This document shows, in pieces, positions 16,631 through 24,782 of a stretch of DNA of 35,065 nt. Source of the stretch: an uncultured Bacteroidales bacterium (GTDB lineage: Bacteria > Bacteroidota > Bacteroidia > Bacteroidales > UBA932); contig CAMJKI010000015.1 in NCBI GenBank assembly GCA_946406355.1, positions 1-35,065 of the forward strand. The letters are read 5' to 3'. Made by a program: the position numbers and the translations under genes. Position 1 is the stretch's first letter. Every line of letters starts with the position of its first letter. The notes under the pieces were generated by a model. It worked only from the letters and a program-made list of their open reading frames with translations. It was not told the origin of the DNA and made no database searches.

Positions 16631-19141
16631 TTACAGGACGTTGATTTCCATTTCCAGCACCTCTGTGCTTCCGCCGGCATACGTAAGGCGGGCTTCCACC
16701 GTGTGCTCCCCTGCCCGCAGGGTAACGGCCGGCTCACTCACGGCCACGCCATCGTAGTACCACTCAACGGAAACCGGTTTGCGGGAAGGAGCCTCCTTCA
16801 GGCGCAGCCGGAAGCTGTTCCCGGCCCTGTACTCCCCGCTGCCCGGATCTATGGAATTCCAGCCGATATCGGCAAGCGCCGTGGGGATCTGTATCTCGCT
16901 CACCGTAACGGAGAGGGCCAGATCGTACTTTTTCATGGGCTGCCATTCCACCGGCACATCGCTGTAAACGGCATAATAGCTGTCCGTAGGGTCTTCCCGC
17001 GACGAGAAACGGCAGGAAAGCGGATGGTCGTAGTCCCCTCCCAGCACGCCATAGCCGATATACAATTCCTCCCCGGCGGGAACCCTGAGGTCGTATTCGC
17101 TGATATCCACGGTATTCCAGGCCGAAAATACGGGTTGCTTCACCAGATGGTTCAGGATGCGCTGTCCGCCGGATTCCACCAGCACGTAAACGGCCGAGGC
17201 GTTGTTGTATCCCACCGGATAGAAAGTTACGGTAGAAAGCCGCCGACCTTCGTAAGGAGCCAGTTCGTCGGCCGAATAACGCACCGCCCCCATAAGGCTG
17301 TTTCCGGTAGCCGAATAGGCCGCCAGCTGGGCCGACGGATTGGATTTGTCCAGGGTACTGACCTCCGGTTCTCCGTCTTTCCGGAGCATGATATACACGT
17401 TGTTGCCCGTTTCCTTGAGCGTAAGGGTGAGCGTTTTGCCCACATAGCCCTCCTTCTTCACCGACACATCCACCTCGGCTTCCGCTTCAAAATCGGCCAG
17501 CCCCACAAAGAAGGCTCCGTCGGCATCCGTCACGGCCTCCGGGCCGGAGGGTTCCACCCGTACCGTTACACCAGGCAAGGGTTCTCCGGCGGTATCCACC
17601 ACCAGTCCGTTGATACTCTTTCCCGCGTCGAAACGCACTGTTAGCAAAGCGTTTCCGCCGGTATAGCGAATGCCGGTAAGCTGCTGCGAAGTGGGAACGC
17701 CTTCCCAGTCTATAGGCTGGAAGGCCGTAACGTTTCCGCTTCCGGGGAAAGGTATGCCGTTAACACCGTCAAGGTAGTTCAGCATCGCCGGGCTCACGGA
17801 AGGCACCACATAAAAACAAGGATGGCTGCCCATAGCATTCACCACGTTAGTCATACGCCAGTCCCGCCAGAGCTCCAGGGCCGAAAACTCTTTATATACA
17901 ACCCGTTCCGACTGGTCCACATGGTAAATGACCAGTCCGGGCGGCAGCGGCATATCCCATCCAGAACCGTCACGGCATTCCAGTAGGAAATACTCCCCTT
18001 CCGTGCTTGCAGGAATCTTGTACGCCTTCCGGTTCAGGATTCCCGGGAGGGTGACTTCTCCATCCGGCAGCTCCTGAATGGCACCTTCCGGGGCCCAACC
18101 CAGCATAATCAGTTCTTCCGGATTCATGTATGGAGGCGTATTGCCGCTGTTGTTATACATGCCGAAGCACATGGCAGAGTAAAAGGACAGGCCTGAAGTA
18201 TAACCGTTTTCATCACCGTCGGTATCGTAAAAGTCCGGCAGCCCCAGATGGTGACAGAACTCGTGGACGGTGCCGCCGATGCCTCCCATTACCGCACCGC
18301 TGTTGCCCATGAGTTCCGACGTGCAGATGTACGAGCCCAGTTTTACGCCATCCAGCGTGGTGTTCCGGGCTTTATTGTCCGAAGACAGCTGCACGTTCCA
18401 CTGGTGCGACCAGATGGCATCGGACGAACCGCCTTCGGCCTGGTCATAGCCGGCATAATAGAACAGGACCATATCCACCAGCCCGTCTCCGTCCTCGTCG
18501 TACTGGGAGAAGTCGATGGTGTCGTCCAGCAGGCTGGCCGCCTCTACCAGCGCAAGCTCCGGTCCCGGGTACTGGTCACGCCCCGTTTCTGCATCGTCCC
18601 TCCCGTATGAGGCCATATTCTTGGACAGTTTCACCGGCCCGTAAATGTCGAACTGCGGGTTGTACTGCCCGTGCGAATTGTCGTTGAAGTAGTCCCACAC
18701 GGAACCGGTGGCCAGTCCCAGATCGTATCCCTTCATGCAGAGCATATTGGTGAAGGCGGTCTTGGGGGCGGGAACGCTGAAGGATACTTCGGCGAACTCT
18801 ATCAGAAGTACCAGCACACGGTGCGTGCCAAAGGTATGATTCTCCGGCACGGAAGCTGCCATTTCCGCCCTGCGGCGCTGCATGGCCCGGCTACGGGCAG
18901 CCGCATTACGCCGCACTTGGGGAAGACTGCGGGTAGAGAGCCTGTAGCAGCCCTGGGCATCCAGGTCCAACAGACGGCCTTCCCGGTCTGTGACCCAATG
19001 CCCCCATTCATCTCCGTGCAGAAAGATCTCCAGGGTGGAACCGTCTGGTTGAACGTATTTTACGCCGCCTGGCCGTGCCGGCAGGGCCCACAGCCCCAAC
19101 GTCACAAACAAAGCCGATATTACCAGAACCAGCCGACGCAT
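16631..19141 (-). CDS. Secreted M6 family metalloprotease with C-terminal beta domains
   Basis: 836 residues with a signal peptide (MRRLVLVISALFVTLGLWALP). Residues ~105-450 match the M6 (immune inhibitor A-like) catalytic domain: zinc motif HEFCHHLGLPD with H293, E294, H297 and candidate third ligand D303, and an EF-hand-like calcium loop DEDGDGLVD (215-223). Residues ~528-595 are a carboxypeptidase-regulatory-like beta sandwich (SINGLVVDTAGEPLPGVTV). Residues ~600-750 resemble the cleaved-adhesin/jelly-roll domain often found in such proteases, and ~770-836 an Ig-like domain. No T9SS C-terminal signal or lipobox is apparent, so it may stay in the periplasm or leave by another route. It starts 1 bp after the BACON-like lipoprotein gene ends, and both are probably co-expressed. 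Confidence 0.88.
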   Translation of the reverse strand: MRRLVLVISALFVTLGLWALPARPGGVKYVQPDGSTLEIFLHGDEWGHWVTDREGRLLDLDAQGCYRLSTRSLPQVRRNAAARSRAMQRRRAEMAASVPENHTFGTHRVLVLLIEFAEVSFSVPAPKTAFTNMLCMKGYDLGLATGSVWDYFNDNSHGQYNPQFDIYGPVKLSKNMASYGRDDAETGRDQYPGPELALVEAASLLDDTIDFSQYDEDGDGLVDMVLFYYAGYDQAEGGSSDAIWSHQWNVQLSSDNKARNTTLDGVKLGSYICTSELMGNSGAVMGGIGGTVHEFCHHLGLPDFYDTDGDENGYTSGLSFYSAMCFGMYNNSGNTPPYMNPEELIMLGWAPEGAIQELPDGEVTLPGILNRKAYKIPASTEGEYFLLECRDGSGWDMPLPPGLVIYHVDQSERVVYKEFSALELWRDWRMTNVVNAMGSHPCFYVVPSVSPAMLNYLDGVNGIPFPGSGNVTAFQPIDWEGVPTSQQLTGIRYTGGNALLTVRFDAGKSINGLVVDTAGEPLPGVTVRVEPSGPEAVTDADGAFFVGLADFEAEAEVDVSVKKEGYVGKTLTLTLKETGNNVYIMLRKDGEPEVSTLDKSNPSAQLAAYSATGNSLMGAVRYSADELAPYEGRRLSTVTFYPVGYNNASAVYVLVESGGQRILNHLVKQPVFSAWNTVDISEYDLRVPAGEELYIGYGVLGGDYDHPLSCRFSSREDPTDSYYAVYSDVPVEWQPMKKYDLALSVTVSEIQIPTALADIGWNSIDPGSGEYRAGNSFRLRLKEAPSRKPVSVEWYYDGVAVSEPAVTLRAGEHTVEARLTYAGGSTEVLEMEINVL

Positions 19142-19843
19142 CTATTTCTTGATTACAAAATATACGGTATCATCTACCTTCAGCCACACATACGGTTCCC
19201 GGATGCGCAGCACCCTGGCCGTATAGCCGGTCATTACCAGCGTACGGTCTTTTTCCACCACTTTATAGCCAACGGAAACATCGGCCCCGGCTTCCAAAGC
19301 CGAAGGAACCGTAATGCTCACTGCCTTAACTTCTGCGGGGTACAGCAGGGAAAACTGATAACTGTCTCCGTCCGTGAGCCGGCTGATCTGGGCCTGGCCT
19401 CTCTCATACACTATGCTGCCGCCTTCCACTCCGTAGGCGCCGGGCACCAGAACCTGCAGCTGCGGGTCCTCCGGTTCCTGCAGCACCGTCACTTCCCGGG
19501 TGCGGTTGCCGGAAGTAAAGACCAGCACTACCGACCGGGCCCCCTCTCCTATATACTCTTGCGCAGTAAGCGTGAGCATCCAGGAGGTGGAATTTACCTT
19601 CTGTTCTACAATGGAAAGCCAGGGAACCTGCGTTTTGGGCTTATAGGTCCATTCGGCGTCGCTCACCACAAAAAGCTGGAAATCTCCCCCTTCCGGGGCA
19701 AGGGGAAAAGTAGAGTTCTCCTTTTTCTGATTCACCAGAAAACCGCTTTCCTCCTCCTTGGGTTCCTGACAGGAAAAGAGCGCCCATGCAGCGGCCACCA
19801 AGGCCAAAACCACGGGTATCCGGATATGCAGAAAGCCTTTCAT
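19142..19843 (-). CDS. BACON-like domain lipoprotein
   Basis: 233 residues with a lipoprotein signal (lipobox ALFSC, lipid on C25) followed by QEPKEEESG, an acidic run like the surface-export signals of Bacteroidota lipoproteins. Residues ~42-125 resemble a BACON domain: FPLAPEGGDFQLFVVSDAEW, then VPWLSI, and a closing VTVLQEP strand. Residues 130-233 form a second, unrecognised beta-rich part. BACON domains are thought to bind carbohydrate, mucin or protein. The gene is directly upstream of the M6 protease with no spacer, suggesting a surface anchor, chaperone or inhibitor for that protease; this is inference. Confidence 0.75.
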   Translation of the reverse strand: MKGFLHIRIPVVLALVAAAWALFSCQEPKEEESGFLVNQKKENSTFPLAPEGGDFQLFVVSDAEWTYKPKTQVPWLSIVEQKVNSTSWMLTLTAQEYIGEGARSVVLVFTSGNRTREVTVLQEPEDPQLQVLVPGAYGVEGGSIVYERGQAQISRLTDGDSYQFSLLYPAEVKAVSITVPSALEAGADVSVGYKVVEKDRTLVMTGYTARVLRIREPYVWLKVDDTVYFVIKK

Positions 19844-19881
19844 CTATGCCCAAACTGGTAAAAAAAGCAAGTTGCTATCTA

Positions 19882-19889
19882 CAAATATA
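19882..19889 (-). promoter_or_regulatory. -7 box of the BACON-lipoprotein/M6 protease operon
   Basis: The minus strand reads TATATTTG, 38 bp upstream of the ATG at 19843. No convincing -33 TTTG is at the right distance; that region overlaps the divergent -7 box at 19911-19918. Confidence 0.6.
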
Positions 19890-19910
19890 GGCATTTCCGC
19901 GCAGAATTGC

Positions 19911-19918
19911 TATTTTTG
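19911..19918 (+). promoter_or_regulatory. -7 box of the CaCA exchanger/mscS operon
   Basis: TATTTTTG, exact TAnnTTTG match, 21 bp before the ATG at 19940. It rules out the in-frame TTG at 19907 as a start because that codon lies upstream of the transcript. No clear -33 box is visible. Confidence 0.6.
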
Positions 19919-19939
19919 CAAAGCAAAAGATTGAATTGT

Positions 19940-20896
19940 ATGTGGATTCCGTGCATATTGTTGCTGATAGGGTTGACGCTTGTGGTCTTTGGGGCCGACG
20001 GGCTGGTAGACGGAGCCTCGGGCATCGCCCATCGCTTCGGGCTCAGCGAGTTCGTCATCGGCCTCACCATCGTGGGAATGGGAACATCGGCTCCGGAAAT
20101 GGTGGTAAGCTTCATTGGCGCCGCCCAGGGAAATGCCGATATTGCCGTGGGTAATGTGATTGGGTCCAACATCTTCAACACCCTGCTCATCCTGGGCCTT
20201 ACGGCACTGCTGCTGCCCATGGGCATTACCCCCGGCAACAAGAAGCGGGACATCCCCATGAACATAGGCATTACCGTGTTGCTGGCAGTGCTGGGGCTTA
20301 AATCCACGCTCTTCGGCCTGGGCCAGGACGGGCTCGGCCGCCTGGAAGGAGGCATCCTGCTGCTGTGCTTTGCCCTTTATATGTGGAGCTGTTTCCGGCA
20401 AAAGGAGCAGGCCCCGGCCGATGAAGGAACGGTGAAGGAAAGGCCGGTGTGGCAGGCCCTGCTGCTGGTTTTGGGCAGCATAGTCGCGCTCATTCTTGGC
20501 GGCAGGCTGTTTGTTAACTCCGCTGTGCAGATTGCCCAGGCGCTGGGCTGGAGCGACAAGTTTATAGCCATCACCATCCTGGCCGGAGGCACCTCCATGC
20601 CGGAACTGGCCACCTGCGTAGCCGCCGCCGTCAAAAAGAAAGGCCAGCTGGCGCTGGGCAATATCATCGGCTCCAACGTATTCAACATCCTGCTCATCCT
20701 GGGCGGATCGGCCCTCATCCATCCACTGAACTTCACCGATATCAGCTATATCGACCTGGGGGTTCTGCTTGTAAGCGCCGTGGCCCTTTTTACCAGCTGC
20801 TATGTTGGGAGAAAAGACAAGCTGGACAGGCTGGACGGTGTTTTTTTCCTCCTTATCTGGGCCGCCTACATGGCCTGGCTCATCCTTCATCTTTAA
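19940..20896 (+). CDS. Calcium/sodium antiporter (CaCA family, YrbG type)
   Basis: 318 residues from the ATG at 19940; the start is set by the -7 box just upstream and by the hydrophobic helix that begins at once. The two inverted alpha repeats are clear: GMGTSAPE (46-53) with GNVIGSNIFN (71-80), and AGGTSMPE (215-222) with GNIIGSNVFN (240-249). E53 and E222 are the expected cation-binding acids. About ten membrane helices fit. YrbG-type proteins exchange Na+ (or K+) for Ca2+ across the inner membrane. mscS starts 12 bp downstream, so an ion exchanger and an osmotic release channel share one transcript. The ion pair is inferred from family. Confidence 0.92.
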   Translation: MWIPCILLLIGLTLVVFGADGLVDGASGIAHRFGLSEFVIGLTIVGMGTSAPEMVVSFIGAAQGNADIAVGNVIGSNIFNTLLILGLTALLLPMGITPGNKKRDIPMNIGITVLLAVLGLKSTLFGLGQDGLGRLEGGILLLCFALYMWSCFRQKEQAPADEGTVKERPVWQALLLVLGSIVALILGGRLFVNSAVQIAQALGWSDKFIAITILAGGTSMPELATCVAAAVKKKGQLALGNIIGSNVFNILLILGGSALIHPLNFTDISYIDLGVLLVSAVALFTSCYVGRKDKLDRLDGVFFLLIWAAYMAWLILHL

Positions 20897-20908
20897 CCTA
20901 GTATCGCC

Positions 20909-21859
20909 ATGCTATTTTACCTTCTTCAATCCGGCACCGTACCTCCGGAAATCATAGAGAAAGCCAGCAAAATCTCCGTGGATACCCTGGCCATCAAAAC
21001 TGTCCGGCTCCTCGAGTCGGCCCAGGAAGGCAATTCCCAAGAAGTAGTTTCCAGCCTCACCCATAGCGCTATCTCCTTCGGCCTCAAGGTACTGGCCGCG
21101 CTGGTTATCTATGCGCTGGGCGCCTGGCTCATCAGCATTATCCGGAAGCTCCTCAAAAAGCATTTCGAGCGCCGCAAGACCGAAGCCACGCTGGCTTCCT
21201 TCCTGTACAGTTTCATAACCATCTGCATGTGGGTAATACTGGTGGTTCTTACCGTGAGCACCCTGGGAGTGAACACCTCTTCCCTGGCGGCCCTGCTGGC
21301 AGCCGGCGGCATGGCCATCGGCATGGCCCTCAGCGGCACGGTCCAGAACTTTGCCGGCGGTCTTATGCTGCTCATTTTCAAGCCCTTCAAGGTGGGAGAT
21401 TTCATTGAGGCGCAAGGTTATTCCGGCACGGTTATGGAGCTGACTATCGTTAGCACCAAGCTCAAAAGCATAGACAACCGGCTGATAATCCTGCCCAACG
21501 GCGCCCTGTCCAACGGCAACATCACCAACATTACGGCCCATCCCCTGCGCCGGGTAGACCTCAAACTGGGGCTTTCCTACGGAACCGACGCCGCCAAAGC
21601 AAAAGAAGCTTTACTTGAAATAGTAACTTCCAACCCCTTGTTCCTGAATGCCGAAAACAAGGGAGCACAGGATCCGTTTGTAGCCGTCCAACTGCTGGAC
21701 AGCAGCAGCGTAAACTTCATAGTCCGCGCCTGGGTCAAAGCCACCGATTACTGGGAAGCCTACTTCTGGCTGAACGAAACCGTTTACACCCAATTGCCGG
21801 AGAAATACGGAATCAACTTCCCGTACCCCCAGTTGGACGTACATATAAAGGACCGCTGA
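20909..21859 (+). CDS. mscS: Small-conductance mechanosensitive channel, MscS family
   Basis: 316 residues with three hydrophobic helices (about 53-78, 95-118, 124-155). The third contains the Gly/Ala-rich pore face GGMAIGMALSGTVQNFAGG, followed by the beta domain start FKVGDFIEAQGYSGTV and ILPNGALSNGNITN, all MscS hallmarks. A C-terminal alpha/beta domain ends the protein. The heptamer opens under membrane tension and releases solutes during hypo-osmotic shock. The N-terminal 50 residues before helix 1 are longer than in E. coli MscS. Second gene of the CaCA operon; its stop codon lies in the loop of the terminator hairpin at 21850-21873. Confidence 0.94.
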   Translation: MLFYLLQSGTVPPEIIEKASKISVDTLAIKTVRLLESAQEGNSQEVVSSLTHSAISFGLKVLAALVIYALGAWLISIIRKLLKKHFERRKTEATLASFLYSFITICMWVILVVLTVSTLGVNTSSLAALLAAGGMAIGMALSGTVQNFAGGLMLLIFKPFKVGDFIEAQGYSGTVMELTIVSTKLKSIDNRLIILPNGALSNGNITNITAHPLRRVDLKLGLSYGTDAAKAKEALLEIVTSNPLFLNAENKGAQDPFVAVQLLDSSSVNFIVRAWVKATDYWEAYFWLNETVYTQLPEKYGINFPYPQLDVHIKDR

Positions 21860-21873
21860 CGCGATCCTTTTTT
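21850..21873 (+). terminator. Intrinsic terminator of the CaCA/mscS operon
   Basis: GGACCGC (21850-21856) pairs with GCGATCC (21861-21867) with one C-A mismatch, then T6 (21868-21873). The loop TGAC contains the mscS stop codon TGA. Confidence 0.75.
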
Positions 21874-21890
21874 ATTATTTGGGGTTAAAA

Positions 21891-23039
21891 CTATTCGGCC
21901 TGAAGGTTTTCCTTGGAGACTACGGGATTGCTGTAGATGTGCAGCAAGATATCCCGGAGGGCGGCACGGTCCAGCTGGGGCTCTACGCTGCCCAGCTGCA
22001 CTTCCAGATAGGCCTTGAAGGCTTCCAGTTCTTCCGGAGTGTATTCCGCCGCATATTTGCCATTGCCGTTTACAATATCGTAGGCCATGTAGTTGGTCTT
22101 CCAAAGCTGGTAGCCGCTGATTACCCGGCGGTCCACCGCATGGCGGATTAACTGGTAACGGTCGTTCTTGTCGCAGTAGGAAGCCTCCCGGATTTCCTCT
22201 TCCGTAAGCGGATCGCCGATATTGATGTGCACGTTGCCCTTGGGCTGGCGGATGCCCTGCATAATGCTCTGGAGGTCTTCAAACTCCCCTTTCACGTACT
22301 TCTGCGACTGGGAAATGAGCAGTTCCCGGGCTTTGAGAATATCGCAGGGCTCGTATTCATAAGAGATGCTTAACGGAACCAGATTGAGCTCCATGAAATT
22401 CTGCACGAAATCCTTGGTGCCGCTCATGTCGAACATTTTCAGGAGCCCCTGCTCCGTAATGTCGATACCGTCTTTGGTACGGCCCTGGCGCTGGGCAATC
22501 CACACCGAACTTTGACCGGAAGTGATGGTTTCGCGGATGTACTTGGACAGCAGTTGGGAAGACAAATAGAGTTCCCGGGCCGATATGCCCCGGATAACCT
22601 TGATCATGCGGTTGGAACGGATAAGCAGTTCCACCGTCTTATGCTTAAGCAGATTATCCCCCACCGCTATTTGCGTATAAGGCAGCTGGTTCCGGTGCAG
22701 AACAATTTGCATGAACGCCGGATCCAGAATGATGTCCCGATGATTGGAGACAAACAGATACTTTTTGCTGGTATCCAGGACCTTGGAGACGCCGTCGTAA
22801 GAGAAATTACGAACAGTATTGGCAATAACCCATTCGATAGCCTGCGACATAACCACATCCTGAAACTGGTCCACGGAATGGATGTTTCTGAGGATATCCC
22901 GCAGCAGCGTTTCCGGCTTGTCCGGGAAAAGGAACTTGGAAATCCAGGGAACATTGGGGTGATTGGCCACCCGGGCTAATGCTGCGGATGCTTCCTCGTC
23001 GTTGAACGGCGCAATGTCATTGAATTCGTTCTGGTCCAT
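21891..23039 (-). CDS. PlsB/PlsC-like acyltransferase family protein
   Basis: 382 residues, no signal peptide and no obvious membrane helix. Residues ~85-260 form an LPLAT domain: VSNHRDIILDPAF gives the N-H-x5-D block I, a block II-like segment RMIKVIRG, and WIAQRQGRTKDG in the place of the block III FPEGTR motif. An N-terminal helical part (about 1-80) and a C-terminal part rich in acidic and aromatic residues flank it. This resembles glycerol-3-phosphate or lysophospholipid acyltransferases known from Bacteroidota, but the acceptor cannot be assigned. It follows queA on the same strand, but a terminator-like hairpin and its own promoter stand between them. Confidence 0.8.
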   Translation of the reverse strand: MDQNEFNDIAPFNDEEASAALARVANHPNVPWISKFLFPDKPETLLRDILRNIHSVDQFQDVVMSQAIEWVIANTVRNFSYDGVSKVLDTSKKYLFVSNHRDIILDPAFMQIVLHRNQLPYTQIAVGDNLLKHKTVELLIRSNRMIKVIRGISARELYLSSQLLSKYIRETITSGQSSVWIAQRQGRTKDGIDITEQGLLKMFDMSGTKDFVQNFMELNLVPLSISYEYEPCDILKARELLISQSQKYVKGEFEDLQSIMQGIRQPKGNVHINIGDPLTEEEIREASYCDKNDRYQLIRHAVDRRVISGYQLWKTNYMAYDIVNGNGKYAAEYTPEELEAFKAYLEVQLGSVEPQLDRAALRDILLHIYSNPVVSKENLQAE

Positions 23040-23060
23040 AAAAAAGTCTCATTAGAGACT
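23040..23060 (-). terminator. Terminator-like hairpin between queA and the acyltransferase
   Basis: Minus-strand AGTCTC/GAGACT stem (23045-23060) with loop TAAT, followed by a T-run to 23040 that touches the ATG at 23039. It would stop read-through from queA, or act as an attenuator. Confidence 0.55.
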
Positions 23061-23061
23061 A

Positions 23062-23093
23062 CAAAGATACAAAATAAAAAGCATTTCCCCAAC
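23062..23093 (-). promoter_or_regulatory. Promoter of the acyltransferase gene at 21891-23039
   Basis: Minus-strand -7 box TATCTTTG (23062-23069) and GTTG (23090-23093) as a 3-of-4 -33 box, spacer 20 bp. The start point would fall inside the adjacent hairpin, leaving a leader of about 20 nt. Confidence 0.68.
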
Positions 23094-23096
23094 GGT

Positions 23097-24311
23097 TCAG
23101 GCCTCCGGACGCTCCAGCAAAGAGCTGTCACCATAACTCAGGAAACGGAAGCCGTTGGCGAGCGCGAAATCGTAAATAGTACGCCAATCCCCGTTCACAA
23201 AGGCCGATACCAGCAGGATAAGCGTGCTTTCGGGTTGATGGAAATTGGTGACCAGCCTGCTCACCAGCCGGAAGCGGAATCCCGGAACAATGATAATCCG
23301 GGTGCCGACGGTAAGTTTTTCCTCTCCACTGCGATCCATCCAGTCCAGAATGGCCCCCAGGGCCTCTTCCGTGCTATATGGATACTCGCGGGTATAGGGA
23401 GCCCACTGCTCTACATCGGCCGGTTTTCCCGTTTCCAGGCAGATGACACCCACATAGTAAAGCGATTCCAGGGTGCGCACCGATGTGGTTCCCACCGCCA
23501 CTACGGGCCGATCCCCCGCCTTCAGCTGCTCCAGAAGCTTCCGGGATACCACAAAGGGCTCCCGGTGCATGGGATGCTCGCTAACCAGGGAACTCTTCAC
23601 GGGCAGGAAGGTACCGGCGCCCACATGCAGGCATACGGTTTCCTCCAGGATGCCCTTTTCCCGGATCCGGTCCAACACAGCCTGCGTAAAATGCAAACCG
23701 GCCGTAGGAGCCGCTACAGAGCCCCGGAATTTTGCATACAGGGTTTGATACCTTTCGGCATCGATCTGCTCTGATTCGCGGTTTAAATAGGGCGGAATGG
23801 GGATGGTACCGCACAATTCCAGAACCCGCGAGAAAGGAGAGCCGCCTTTCCAGAAAAAGCGAACGTTGCCCGTCTGACCGTCCCGCTTAATAAGCTGGGC
23901 ACGCAGGTCCATGGCCGACACATCGGCATCTTCCTGAGGATTATACAGGCGCAGTACGTCTTCTTTCCACTTCTTGGCATTGCCGATGACGCATTTCCAG
24001 GTGGTTTCCGCCGTGGCGGCGAAAGCCGTATTATACTCCGGCGGATCCAGGGGTTCCAAGCAGAAAATCTCTATATGCGCACCGGTTTCCCGCACAAAAT
24101 GCAGGCGGGCGGGTACAACCTTGGTGTCGTTGAACACCATAAGGGCATTATCCGGCAGCAAAGCGGGCAAATCCCTGAAAACATACTCCCTGACCACTCC
24201 ATTCTTATAATGAAGCAGCTTGGAGGCATCCCGTTCGGGGAGGGGGTATTTCGCTATTCTGGCGTCCTCCAGGCCATAATTATAGTCTTCTATATGAATT
24301 TCCGGAATCAT
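23097..24311 (-). CDS. queA: S-adenosylmethionine:tRNA ribosyltransferase-isomerase
   Basis: 404 residues, the longer variant usual in Bacteroidota. The QueA motifs appear in order: PERDASKLLHY, FNDTKVVPARL, CGTIPIPPYLNR, GSVAAPTAGLHFT, HVGAGTFLPVK, VGTTSVRTLES, TNFHQPESTLILLVSAF and GFRFLSYGDS. The enzyme moves the ribosyl part of SAM onto 7-aminomethyl-7-deazaguanine at the tRNA wobble position, giving epoxyqueuosine. Other queuosine genes are not in the window. It has its own promoter at 24331-24363 and is followed by a terminator-like hairpin, so it is probably monocistronic. Confidence 0.96.
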   Translation of the reverse strand: MIPEIHIEDYNYGLEDARIAKYPLPERDASKLLHYKNGVVREYVFRDLPALLPDNALMVFNDTKVVPARLHFVRETGAHIEIFCLEPLDPPEYNTAFAATAETTWKCVIGNAKKWKEDVLRLYNPQEDADVSAMDLRAQLIKRDGQTGNVRFFWKGGSPFSRVLELCGTIPIPPYLNRESEQIDAERYQTLYAKFRGSVAAPTAGLHFTQAVLDRIREKGILEETVCLHVGAGTFLPVKSSLVSEHPMHREPFVVSRKLLEQLKAGDRPVVAVGTTSVRTLESLYYVGVICLETGKPADVEQWAPYTREYPYSTEEALGAILDWMDRSGEEKLTVGTRIIIVPGFRFRLVSRLVTNFHQPESTLILLVSAFVNGDWRTIYDFALANGFRFLSYGDSSLLERPEA

Positions 24312-24330
24312 GAGAATTCAATATTTGCCG

Positions 24331-24363
24331 CAAAGTTACACAATCTATCGGAGATTCCGCAAT
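24331..24363 (-). promoter_or_regulatory. queA promoter
   Basis: Minus-strand -7 box TAACTTTG (24331-24338) and ATTG (24360-24363) as a 3-of-4 -33 box, spacer 21 bp. The leader before the ATG at 24311 is about 15-20 nt. Confidence 0.68.
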
Positions 24364-24750
24364 GTGAGCAAAAAAGCTCTTTTTCCACTCGATGGAATTT
24401 ACAGAATTGAAATTACGTTCACAGAAATTTCGAATTATTTTGTAAACAAATCTGCGAAAGTTTAAATATTTGAATTCATGTTTGCTAAAATTTTACTATA
24501 AATTTTCTCTAAAAATTGTTGATATAGTAATTAGCGGAAAATCAGATATTTATATGTGTTATCAAAAATATTACTTTAATAGATTTGCGTATCCGTGACA
24601 GAAATGTTGAAAACGATGTGAATTTACCTCGGATTTTAGTATATATATTACTAATATTCAGTTATAAATAACTAACTAATTAATGTTATACAATAAGTAA
24701 AAATCATCCCCTTTCTCACCTGCTCCGTATACAAATGGACAAACTATTGA

Positions 24751-24782
24751 TTTGTTTTTCCGGATTAGATTTTTTACTTTTG
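24751..24782 (+). promoter_or_regulatory. Promoter of the HTH regulator
   Basis: A full consensus match: -33 TTTG (24751-24754), 20-bp spacer, -7 TACTTTTG (24775-24782). The ATG is at 24803, giving a leader of about 15 nt. It also shows that the in-frame ATG-like start at 24752 is upstream of transcription. Confidence 0.8.

Noticed and set aside
19907..19939. TTG start extending the CaCA exchanger by 11 codons
   Set aside because: The extension runs through the -7 box and adds residues not expected before the first helix.
19910..20890. 326-residue minus-strand open frame
   Set aside because: Antisense to the CaCA exchanger; Gln/His/Gly-rich product without domains, and the plus-strand gene has both alpha repeats.
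24580..24587. TAGATTTG as a promoter of a small RNA in the AT-rich gap
   Set aside because: No -33 box at the right spacing and no terminator downstream; such a box is likely by chance in AT-rich DNA.
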